In this document: positions 1 through 6,939 of the stretch, piece after piece
Layout: every line of letters begins with the position of its first letter
Position numbering within the stretch: position 1 is the stretch's first letter
Program-made: the position numbers and the translations under genes
Origin: Methylococcaceae bacterium
GTDB lineage: Bacteria > Pseudomonadota > Gammaproteobacteria > Methylococcales > Methylomonadaceae
NCBI GenBank assembly: GCA_005779525.1
Contig: SXIZ01000215.1
Location: 1 to 18,808, forward strand
Direction of reading: 5' to 3'
DNA length: 18,808 bases
The notes under the pieces: generated by a model
The model's input: the letters and a program-made list of their open reading frames with translations, nothing else
Told to the model about the DNA's origin: nothing
Databases searched by the model: none

Positions 1-274
1 ATACCGTCAAATTACGCTCTTTGGCTTCTTGCTGCACTTTTTTGGAAACACCGTGGGCGCTGAACACTAAATATGACCCTAAAGGCACATCGCTGAGTTC
101 CTCAATAAATATAGCTCCTTTAGCGCGTAAGCCTTCAACGACGGTCCGGTTGTGCACGACTTCATGGCGCACGTATATAGGAGAGCCAAAAGCTTCAATG
201 GCTTTATCAACAATTTCAATTGCGCGGTCAACACCAGCGCAGAATCCGCGAGGATTAGCGAGAACGATTTGCAT
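1..274 (-). CDS. ispH: 4-hydroxy-3-methylbut-2-enyl diphosphate reductase (IspH/LytB), N-terminal part
   Basis: IspH is the iron-sulfur enzyme that catalyses the last step of the methylerythritol phosphate route, giving IPP and DMAPP in the cytosol. The 91 visible residues begin MQIVLANPRGFCAGVDRA and closely follow E. coli IspH as remembered. Cys12 (first cluster ligand) and the active-site histidines His41 (in RHEVVHN) and His74 (in FSAHGVS) are present. The window edge cuts the gene just before the second cluster cysteine, expected near residue 96, so it is partial because of the window and not because of a mutation. The ATG at 274 is placed as in other IspH proteins. The Shine-Dalgarno (SD) sequence is weak. 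The gene is divergent from the nuclease gene at 473, with a 198-base gap that must hold both promoters. Confidence 0.96.
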   Translation of the reverse strand, partial: MQIVLANPRGFCAGVDRAIEIVDKAIEAFGSPIYVRHEVVHNRTVVEGLRAKGAIFIEELSDVPLGSYLVFSAHGVSKKVQQEAKERNLTV

Positions 275-363
275 ATCTTGAGTGAAACAGTAGGTTAAAT
301 TAGAGAGTATTTTAGCGTAATTTTAACATTGAATTAGAAATAATCCTTGATCAGCGATAAATG

Positions 364-388
364 CATTTTAAGCTGTAGGCTAAAAATG
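364..388. repeat. Imperfect inverted repeat (hairpin) in the ispH / nuclease intergenic gap
   Basis: The arms CATTTTAAGC (364-373) and GCTAAAAATG (379-388) pair at 9 of 10 positions around a 5-base loop. The hairpin lies just upstream of a weak promoter candidate for the nuclease gene. Part of it (AAGCTGTAGGCTAAA) recurs with one change upstream of sucA. It may be a regulator site or a repeat remnant; the function is unknown. Confidence 0.4.
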
Positions 389-394
389 TAAGCT

Positions 395-425
395 TTGTGA
401 CATAAACTTTAAGCCTGACTATACT
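395..425 (+). promoter_or_regulatory. Weak promoter candidate for the beta-CASP nuclease gene
   Basis: A -10-like TATACT is at 420-425 and a -35-like TTGTGA at 395-400. The 19-base spacer is longer than ideal. The start codon at 473 has a good SD, GAGG at 461-464, with 8 bases of spacing. The -10 is plausible and the -35 is doubtful. Confidence 0.25.
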
Positions 426-472
426 TAATGTATGGGGTTCGATAACTTTATGTTAAGTGCGAGGTAAATGCT

Positions 473-1876
473 ATGGCAACACTCACCTTTTTAGGCGCCA
501 CCGGGCAGGTCACTGGATCTTGTTATCTATTGGAAACCGCTTCAAGTAAAGTTTTATTGGATTGTGGTTTGTTCCAGGGAGGTAAGCAGGTTGAAGCGCA
601 AAATCTGGAGGACTTTGCATTTATTCCCCGAGATATTGATGCCGTCGTGGTTTCGCATGCGCATCTAGATCATTGTGGACGCTTACCCAAACTGGTTAAA
701 GAAGGCTTTAGCGGGCCCGTTTTTGTCACCTCGGCGACGTTTCCTTTGTTGGAATTGCTGCTTAAAGATTCAGCACATTTATTACTTAAAGATACGGAAT
801 GGGAAAATAAACGGCGGGAACGTGCGGGCAAATCACTCTTAGAGCCCTTGTATACTGCAGAGGATGTCGAAGCGTTACTTGTGCTGAGACAAGCGGTTGC
901 TTACCATCATGATACCCAGATTACACCGGATATTGGCTTACGCTTTTACGAAGCGGGGCATATTATTGGCTCCTCTATCGTACAGCTGACCATCCAAACT
1001 ACGCATGGGCCAAAGGTGTTAGTGTTTTCTGGTGATTTAGGCAATCCCACGGCGCCGTTGTTACGTGATCCCGAGGTGATTAGCTCGGCCGATGTCCTGA
1101 TGTTAGAGTCAACCTACGGCGATCGCGATCATAAGCCGTTATTGCATACCCTGGATGAATTTAAAGCTATCTTAAAAGAAGCGAATCAATCCAACGGCAA
1201 TGTCATCATTCCGGCATTTGCGGTGGGCAGAACCCAAGATTTAATTTATTGGTTGGGTAAGCTGTGGCGTAGCGGTGATTTACCGCAACAGCAAGTCTAT
1301 CTAGACAGCCCCATGGCGATCAGTGCCAGTAAAATTTATGCGCAATTTTCGAGTTTATTTAATTTAGATGATCCGGAATTTACCAAAATTGCCCCCCTTG
1401 GCTGGCAGGCTTGGCTGCCGAATTTGGTATTTTCTGAGACCGCAGAAGACTCGATGGCTTTAAATCGTATCGCGGGTGGCGCGATTGTAATTGCTGGGAG
1501 TGGCATGTGTACTGGAGGACGCATTCGACACCATCTTAAATATAACCTGTGGCGGCACAACGCTCATATCGTCATTGTTGGGTATCAAGCGGAGGGCACT
1601 TTAGGACGCATGCTGGTTGAAAGTAAGTTAAGTCATCTGAAAATCTTGGGGTCAGAAGTGCAGTTGGCGGCCAAGATTCATACACTGGGCGCATTAAGTG
1701 CGCATGCGGATCAAAGTCAGCTATTGGCCTGGGCGAGCCAATTTAAATCCCCAAAACCTAAATTGTATTTAGTGCATGGGGAGCGCAATGCTGGACGCTC
1801 GTTACAAACCTGTTTTCAAAGATTAGGTTGGCAAGCGCAATTACCAGAGCCCGGGGATAAGATTTTAATCGATTAA
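473..1876 (+). CDS. Metallo-beta-lactamase/beta-CASP family RNase-like protein
   Basis: A probable zinc-dependent ribonuclease of the beta-CASP group, the family of CPSF-73 and archaeal/bacterial RNA-processing exonucleases; cytosolic, substrate unknown. The 467 residues show the whole family order. The metal motif SHAHLDHCGRLP has His62, His64, Asp66 and His67. His163 is in AGHIIGSS and Asp188 in FSGDLGNP. The ESTYGDR segment near 212-218 opens the beta-CASP insert, followed by SGMCTGGRI near 341, LSAHADQ near 408-414, and VHGE at 434-437 in the C-terminal RMMBL part. No signal peptide or membrane segment is seen. The gene is monocistronic and is followed closely by a hairpin terminator. All metal ligands look intact. 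It is not RNase J, which is longer. The family is solid; the RNA substrate is not known. Confidence 0.92.
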   Translation: MATLTFLGATGQVTGSCYLLETASSKVLLDCGLFQGGKQVEAQNLEDFAFIPRDIDAVVVSHAHLDHCGRLPKLVKEGFSGPVFVTSATFPLLELLLKDSAHLLLKDTEWENKRRERAGKSLLEPLYTAEDVEALLVLRQAVAYHHDTQITPDIGLRFYEAGHIIGSSIVQLTIQTTHGPKVLVFSGDLGNPTAPLLRDPEVISSADVLMLESTYGDRDHKPLLHTLDEFKAILKEANQSNGNVIIPAFAVGRTQDLIYWLGKLWRSGDLPQQQVYLDSPMAISASKIYAQFSSLFNLDDPEFTKIAPLGWQAWLPNLVFSETAEDSMALNRIAGGAIVIAGSGMCTGGRIRHHLKYNLWRHNAHIVIVGYQAEGTLGRMLVESKLSHLKILGSEVQLAAKIHTLGALSAHADQSQLLAWASQFKSPKPKLYLVHGERNAGRSLQTCFQRLGWQAQLPEPGDKILID

Positions 1877-1880
1877 ACCG

Positions 1881-1908
1881 ACCAAGGGCGCCATTTGGCG
1901 CTCTTGGT
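1881..1908. terminator. Hairpin terminator between convergent genes
   Basis: The arms ACCAAGGGCGCC (1881-1892) and GGCGCTCTTGGT (1897-1908) form a 12-bp stem, with one G-U pair in RNA, around an ATTT loop. It starts 5 bases after the nuclease stop codon and lies between it and the convergent ridA end at 1942. It could serve both strands. The T-tracts on either side are short, so efficiency is uncertain. Confidence 0.6.
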
Positions 1909-1941
1909 TTAGATGCTAAAGCATACTGCGGCCCTATCTCT

Positions 1942-2340
1942 TTAGTGATATTCCTGCTGTTTTAATACCATGACCGCATCCATTTCAACCTGGGCATTTC
2001 TAGGTAGTGCGGCGACTCCTACAGCTGCGCGCGCAGGGTAGGGTTGCATAAAATATTTACCCATAATTTCATTCACGGCTGGAAAGTGGGTCATATCGGT
2101 CAGATAAATGTTTAATTTGACGATATCGCTAAAGTCACCTCCCGCCGCCTCAGCCACTGCGAGTAAGTTTTCGAATACCTGAGTGATTTGCGCACGAATG
2201 TCCGTGCTCACTAAGAGCATGGTGGCTGGGTCCAACGGAATTTGTCCAGAAATATAGACGGTACGATCTACTTTAACCGCCTGAGAATACGTGCCAATTG
2301 CTGCTGGGGCTTTATCTGTTTTAATAATCGATTTGCTCAT
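1942..2340 (-). CDS. ridA: RidA family reactive enamine/imine deaminase
   Basis: RidA (YjgF/YER057c/UK114 family) hydrolyses reactive 2-aminoacrylate and related enamines made by PLP enzymes, protecting other PLP enzymes from damage. The 132 residues match the normal family size of about 130. The sequence opens with SKSIIKTDKAPAAIGTYSQA and has the YISGQIPLDP strand. The signature near residues 102-120 contains YPARAAVGVAALPRNAQVE; its arginine binds the substrate carboxylate and its glutamate is the conserved catalytic-site acid. The gene is last in rpoZ-spoT-ridA, 20 bases after spoT, a gene order common in gammaproteobacteria. No clear SD precedes the ATG, which suggests translation coupled to spoT. 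Confidence 0.94.
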   Translation of the reverse strand: MSKSIIKTDKAPAAIGTYSQAVKVDRTVYISGQIPLDPATMLLVSTDIRAQITQVFENLLAVAEAAGGDFSDIVKLNIYLTDMTHFPAVNEIMGKYFMQPYPARAAVGVAALPRNAQVEMDAVMVLKQQEYH

Positions 2341-2360
2341 GTGAATTAACGTGGGTTGAG

Positions 2361-4526
2361 TTAGGCTTTAACACGGGTGATTTTTAATACAATAGACAGC
2401 TGTTTTAATTTACGAATAATGTTGGCTAGATGCACACGATCTCTAACCGTGAGCGTAATTAAATCGACACTGACGCGGTCATCTTGATGCACCACGGTCA
2501 CATTTTCAATATTCGAGTCTTGCTTAGAAATGGTCGAGGCTATCATGGCTAAAGTGCCCCGTTGGTTTAATAATTCGATACGGATATCTGCGGGAAATTC
2601 ACCTTCAGTTTCATGGCTCCATTCGATGTCTAACCAGTTCGTTTGTTTTTTTCTGGCTTCATGCCGATAGCGACATTCGGGTAAATGCACCACTATGCCG
2701 CGACCTGGATTAAAGAAACCGATCACAGGGTCGCCAGGAATGGGGCGACAACATTTTGCCAAGGTCACGACGAGACCTTCGGTGCCTTTAATAATCAGAG
2801 GGCTGGTCTGGGTCGCAGGTGTCAGTTCGGATTTTGTTGCATTAGCATCTTCATGGTGTAGTTGCTTGGCAACTAAAAATGGCATTTTGTTGCCTAAACC
2901 AATATTCTCCAAGAGTTGATCCATAGAATGCATGTTAAACGCTTTGAGCAATTTTTGGATGCGGAACGGCGGTATATCTTGGAGATTGATAGACAAGCTT
3001 TCGAGTTCTTTTTCCAATAAGCGTTGGCCTAAGTTGATGGCTTCTTGTTGCTGGAAGTTTTTTAGATAATTACGGATGCCGCTGCGGGCTTTAGCAGTGA
3101 CCACGTAGCTCAGCCACAAAGGATTCGGCCTTGCCCAGGTGGCGGTAATGATCTCTAGGGTCATACCGTTTTCCAGCTTAGTCTGTAAGGGGACGAGTTG
3201 TTTATCTATGCGTGCTGAAACGCAGGAGTTACCAATATCGGTGTGTACGGCATAGGCAAAGTCTACTACGGTGGCACCGCGGGGTAATTTGACAATTTCT
3301 CCTTGCGGGGTAAATACAAACACTTCTTGGGGAAATAAATCAACTTTGAGATTGTCGATAAATTCCAGCGAATCCACCCCGGATTTCTGGATTTCCATCA
3401 AGTCGCGTAGCCATTCATTGGCACTGTCTTGATACTTTGCCGATTGTGCTTCACTTTTATACAACCAATGCGCCGCAATGCCGGATTCAGACATGCGGTG
3501 CATTAAATGGGTGCGAATTTGAATTTCTATCGGCACCCCGTAGGGGCCCATTAAGACTGTATGTAGTGATTGATAGCCATTGGCTTTAGGCAAAGCAATA
3601 TAATCTTTAAAGCGTCCGGGTATGGGTTTATAGAGATTATGCACGAGGCCTAAGATGCGATAACATTGATCGACATCCTGACAAAATACCCGAAAGGCGT
3701 ACACATCAAACACATCGCTAAACGGAATTTTTTTGGTGAGCATTTTGCGGTAGATGCTGTACAGATTCTTTTCTCTGCCGATGACCATGCCATCGATGCC
3801 TGCTTGTTTCAAGCGGCTGTTCAGGGCATTTTCGATAGTATTGATCAGTTCGCGATGATTGCCACGGGCTTTTTTAACGGCGTTTTTTAAAATATTATGC
3901 CGCAAAGGATACATGGCTGAAAAACCCAACGATTCCAACTGATGCCGGATTTCGTTCATGCCTAAACGATTGGCAATCGGAGCATAGATATCTAAGGTTT
4001 CTTTGGCGATACGGCGCTTTTTGTTGGCTGGCATCGCGCCCAGCGTTTGCATATTGTGCAGTCTATCCGCCAGTTTTACGATGATGACACGTAAATCTTT
4101 GGCCATAGCCAAAAACATTTTGCGCACGTTTTCGGCTTGCGCTTCGGCGCGGGATTTGTCGTTGAGTTTAGTCAGTTTAGTGACGCCATCGACTAATTCA
4201 GCAACTTCTTTATTAAATAAATCCGAAATTTCTTGCTTGCTAACCGAAGTGTCTTCGATGACATCGTGCAAGATCGCCGCCATAATGCCATTGGCATCCA
4301 TACGCAGTTCGGCTAAATAGATGGCAACGGAAACTGGGTGGCAAATATACGCTTCGCCGCTTTTGCGAAATTGTCCAGTATGAGCTTTAGCGCTGTAATG
4401 GTAAGCACGCAAACAATCAGCCACTTGGGCGGGTTCAAGGTAGCCGTTCAAGATACTGCACAGACGATCAACCAGTTTTTCCTGGGGGAGCTCTGTGGCT
4501 AAAAGATCGGCTACATTGCTGGACAT
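2361..4526 (-). CDS. spoT: Bifunctional (p)ppGpp synthetase/hydrolase SpoT
   Basis: SpoT makes and degrades the alarmone (p)ppGpp and so sets the stringent response. The 721 residues carry the complete long-RSH layout. The HD hydrolase domain has His63 and the HDVIEDT motif (His87, Asp88). The synthetase domain runs from about 240 to 355 and contains GREKNLYSIYRKM, GRFKDYIALPKANGYQSLHT (304-323) and EIQIRTHLMH. A TGS domain starts near residue 395 (VFVFTPQGEIVKLPRGATVVDFA). A conserved Cys-containing helical/zinc-finger region (AKCCRPIPGDPVIGF) follows near 585-605, and a C-terminal ACT domain near 648-721. Hydrolase and synthetase motifs are both intact, as in SpoT/Rel and unlike RelA, where the HD site is lost. 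The gene follows rpoZ by 11 bases with no good SD, so coupling to rpoZ is likely. Confidence 0.97.
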   Translation of the reverse strand: MSSNVADLLATELPQEKLVDRLCSILNGYLEPAQVADCLRAYHYSAKAHTGQFRKSGEAYICHPVSVAIYLAELRMDANGIMAAILHDVIEDTSVSKQEISDLFNKEVAELVDGVTKLTKLNDKSRAEAQAENVRKMFLAMAKDLRVIIVKLADRLHNMQTLGAMPANKKRRIAKETLDIYAPIANRLGMNEIRHQLESLGFSAMYPLRHNILKNAVKKARGNHRELINTIENALNSRLKQAGIDGMVIGREKNLYSIYRKMLTKKIPFSDVFDVYAFRVFCQDVDQCYRILGLVHNLYKPIPGRFKDYIALPKANGYQSLHTVLMGPYGVPIEIQIRTHLMHRMSESGIAAHWLYKSEAQSAKYQDSANEWLRDLMEIQKSGVDSLEFIDNLKVDLFPQEVFVFTPQGEIVKLPRGATVVDFAYAVHTDIGNSCVSARIDKQLVPLQTKLENGMTLEIITATWARPNPLWLSYVVTAKARSGIRNYLKNFQQQEAINLGQRLLEKELESLSINLQDIPPFRIQKLLKAFNMHSMDQLLENIGLGNKMPFLVAKQLHHEDANATKSELTPATQTSPLIIKGTEGLVVTLAKCCRPIPGDPVIGFFNPGRGIVVHLPECRYRHEARKKQTNWLDIEWSHETEGEFPADIRIELLNQRGTLAMIASTISKQDSNIENVTVVHQDDRVSVDLITLTVRDRVHLANIIRKLKQLSIVLKITRVKA

Positions 4527-4537
4527 ACGGGGTTAAA

Positions 4538-4780
4538 TTATAAAAAGCTAATAGGACGACTTGCGGATTCGCCAACTTGATGTAATAAATCGATATTGTC
4601 TTCGCTAACATGACCTGCGGCTATTTCACGTAAGGCGAGCACAGTGTCTTTATCTTTGCCGCGGGGTAAAAAAGCATCGGCGCCTTTGGACAGCTGACGT
4701 GCACGTTTACTCGCTAAGATAACTAACTTAAAACGATTTTCTACATTTTCTAAACAATCTTCAATGGTAACTCTGGCCAT
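4538..4780 (-). CDS. rpoZ: DNA-directed RNA polymerase omega subunit
   Basis: Omega binds the beta-prime subunit, helps assemble RNA polymerase and forms part of a ppGpp site. The 80-residue protein starts MARVTIEDCLENVENRFKLV and contains the conserved helix VILASKRARQLSKGA, then DKDTVLALREIAAG. It ends with a divergent tail. The length is slightly below the E. coli protein (91), with the core complete. It is the first gene of rpoZ-spoT-ridA; gmk, which precedes rpoZ in E. coli, is absent here and pgk lies upstream instead, behind a probable terminator. rpoZ therefore likely has its own promoter in 4781-4871, though I could not identify a convincing one. A modest SD (GAG about 8 bases before the ATG) is present. 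Confidence 0.96.
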   Translation of the reverse strand: MARVTIEDCLENVENRFKLVILASKRARQLSKGADAFLPRGKDKDTVLALREIAAGHVSEDNIDLLHQVGESASRPISFL

Positions 4781-4871
4781 TTTTTACTCAATCAGGATAA
4801 ATAATCAGTGGAGTGTGAATTTTAAATAAAGTTCACCGCATACATAGTTTTATTGCTTAGGTTTGGATACA

Positions 4872-4904
4872 GAAAATTGGGTGGAGTTGTCCAGCCCAAT
4901 TTTC
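4872..4904. terminator. Probable rho-independent terminator after pgk
   Basis: An inverted repeat has the outer arms GAAAATTGGG (4872-4881) and CCCAATTTTC (4895-4904). The inner arms TGGA and TCCA close a GTTG loop, with one bulged base at 4894. Read on the minus strand, the GC-rich core is followed by TTTTC, placed 70 bases after the pgk stop and before rpoZ. The symmetry would also allow termination on the plus strand, where no gene enters. Confidence 0.55.
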
Positions 4905-4973
4905 GATACCTTTCTAAACCCGCTGCTTGCCATTATGGCATATTTAAGCAACTCAGTTTTTTATAAGCTGCAA

Positions 4974-6146
4974 TTACGCTCTGGTTTTTAAAATTGCTAC
5001 GGCGGGCAATTCTTTACCTTCCAAAAATTCCAAAAATGCTCCGCCCCCGGTTGAGGCGTAGGAAATTTCATCGTTAACGTTGAATTTATCAATCGCTGCT
5101 AAGGTATCACCGCCACCTGCAATCGAGAAAGCTTCACTTTCTGCAATGGCTTCAGATAATAATTTGGTGCCTTTGGAAAATTGTTTAATTTCAAACACAC
5201 CTACGGGGCCATTCCAAACGATAGAGCCAGCAGCTTGCATAATGCCTGCATACTGCGCAGCTGTTTCAGGGCCGACATCCAAAATTAAATCATCATCTTC
5301 TACATCGGTGATGGCTTTAGTGGTCGCTACCGCATCTTCAGAGAATTCTTTTGCCGTCACCACATCCGTCGGAATGGGGATTTCCGCGCCACGTTCTTTG
5401 GCTTCTGCCAAGATTTGTAAGGCTTCTGGAATCAAATCTGCTTCGTACAAGGATTTACCCACATTATGACCCACTGCGGCGATAAAGGTGTTGGCGATAC
5501 CACCGCCGACGATTAATTTATCGACTTTGCCGGCTAGATTTTTTAACACCGTTAATTTAGTGGAAACTTTGGAACCACCGACAACTGCTACTAACGGACG
5601 TTTTGGGCTTTCCAACGCTTTACCCAAAGCATCGAGTTCGCTGGCTAGCAAGGGACCTGCACAGGCAACTTTTGCAAACTTGGCAACGCTATGGGTTGAA
5701 GCTTGTGCACGGTGAGCTGTTCCAAAGGCGTCCATGACAAAGATATCGCATAACGCTGCCATTTTTTGCCCAAGCTCATCGCTATTTTTTTCTTCGCCGA
5801 CGTTAAAACGCACGTTTTCACAGAGTACGATTTCGCCTGGAGCGATTTTGATACCGTTTAACCAATCTTTTTCTAAACGTATGGGTTTGCCTAATAATTG
5901 TTCAAGATGATCCGCAACGGGTTGTAGGCTATATTCAGGATTGTATTCACCTTCAACTGGGCGGCCAATATGCGACATTAACATGACCGCTGCTCCCGCA
6001 TTGACTGCAAATTCAATGGTGGGTAAGCTCGCTTGAATACGAATATCACTGGTGACTTTGCCATTTTTAACAGGTACATTTAGATCTTCGCGTATTAGCA
6101 CACGCTTACCAGCTAAATCTAAATCAGTCATGCGTTTAATTGACAT
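4974..6146 (-). CDS. pgk: Phosphoglycerate kinase
   Basis: Pgk transfers phosphate between 1,3-bisphosphoglycerate and ADP in glycolysis and gluconeogenesis, as a cytosolic monomer. The 390 residues match bacterial Pgk length. Visible motifs are the N-terminal substrate site LIREDLNVPVKNGKVT, then SHIGRP, CENVRFN, the helix VMDAFGTAHRAQAST, the nucleotide-binding VVGGSKVSTK near residue 190-200, VWNGPVGVFE, and the C-terminal GGGDTLAAI and STGGGAFLEFLEG segments. Nothing is missing. A strong SD (AAGGAG, 8 bases before the ATG) precedes it. The gene lies 42 bases after a thioredoxin-like gene on the same strand, so the two are probably co-transcribed. gap, tkt and fba, frequent neighbours of pgk, are not adjacent. 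Confidence 0.98.
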   Translation of the reverse strand: MSIKRMTDLDLAGKRVLIREDLNVPVKNGKVTSDIRIQASLPTIEFAVNAGAAVMLMSHIGRPVEGEYNPEYSLQPVADHLEQLLGKPIRLEKDWLNGIKIAPGEIVLCENVRFNVGEEKNSDELGQKMAALCDIFVMDAFGTAHRAQASTHSVAKFAKVACAGPLLASELDALGKALESPKRPLVAVVGGSKVSTKLTVLKNLAGKVDKLIVGGGIANTFIAAVGHNVGKSLYEADLIPEALQILAEAKERGAEIPIPTDVVTAKEFSEDAVATTKAITDVEDDDLILDVGPETAAQYAGIMQAAGSIVWNGPVGVFEIKQFSKGTKLLSEAIAESEAFSIAGGGDTLAAIDKFNVNDEISYASTGGGAFLEFLEGKELPAVAILKTRA

Positions 6147-6188
6147 GAGTAATGCTCCTTAAGGTATAGGGTTAGATAAATATTTCTA

Positions 6189-6767
6189 TTATAGTAGGCT
6201 TATGGGGGATTCGTCTTGTTTCCATTTAATCGAACACCCAATACTGGGTATTTGGTTTTGGGGACCCTCACCCGTTTCTGCAATCTGTGACATAGCGATT
6301 AACAGATCGCTAGCCTGGTGTTGTTCGAACTGCTGTTTACCCGACGCATCATAACGTCCACGATATTGCAGGGCATAGTCGGCATTATAACCAAAAAAAT
6401 CCGGGGTACAGATGGCGCCATAGGCTTTGGCAATTGCCTGAGTTTCATCTAAAAGATAGGGAAAAGGGTAGGATAGGGTTTCTGCAATCCGCTGCATATT
6501 CGAAAATGAATCTTCAGGGTAGGCACTACTATCGTTAGACATGATCGCAACCATACCGATACCGAGTTTTTTTAAGGTCAAGGCATCTTGAATTAAGTGC
6601 TGTTGTATCGCCTTGACATAGGGGCAATGATTACAAATAAACATCACTAATAACCCCCGGGTACCCATACAGTCTTGTAAATGCCAGATTTGGCCGTCCA
6701 CGCCTGGAAGGGAAAAATCACTAGCAGGTTTGCCAAATTCGCAAATCGGGGTAGTCATCAAAGCCAT
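6189..6767 (-). CDS. Thioredoxin-fold, peroxiredoxin-like (PRX-like 1 type) protein
   Basis: A 192-residue thioredoxin-fold protein of the AhpC-TSA/redoxin class. It carries the distinctive FICNHCPYVKAI motif with Cys45 and Cys48 at the end of the first core strand. This CxxC places it in the peroxiredoxin-like group 1 of thioredoxin-like proteins and not among standard peroxiredoxins, which have a TxxC site. The later MSNDSSAYPEDSF and ICTPDFFGYNADYALQYRGRYD segments are typical of that group; the latter includes the cis-proline loop. No signal peptide is seen, so it is probably cytosolic. Its substrate is unknown. It lies 42 bases upstream of pgk, probably in one transcript. The SD AGGA sits 6 bases before the ATG. 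A second ATG three codons in is a possible alternative start. Confidence 0.88.
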   Translation of the reverse strand: MALMTTPICEFGKPASDFSLPGVDGQIWHLQDCMGTRGLLVMFICNHCPYVKAIQQHLIQDALTLKKLGIGMVAIMSNDSSAYPEDSFSNMQRIAETLSYPFPYLLDETQAIAKAYGAICTPDFFGYNADYALQYRGRYDASGKQQFEQHQASDLLIAMSQIAETGEGPQNQIPSIGCSIKWKQDESPISLL

Positions 6768-6939
6768 AGGTGATCCTAAAATAAATAATATAATGAGTAC
6801 TACTTTTCAAAACATCAACTATATTCACTACTAGTTAATGTCGCATTTACTGCAGGCCATGCATTCCTAAAATGCTTACCGCAGCTAGAAATATGACTGA
6901 ATGCCGCACGCCACACGTATTAACATGAGTTTTCCATGA

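Noticed and set aside
21..281. Plus-strand reading of 86 codons at the left edge
   Set aside because: It is the antisense of ispH, whose minus-strand product is unmistakable.
2361..4526. Identification as RelA
   Set aside because: The HD hydrolase residues (His63, HDVIEDT) are intact and the gene sits between rpoZ and ridA, as spoT does. RelA lacks a working HD site.
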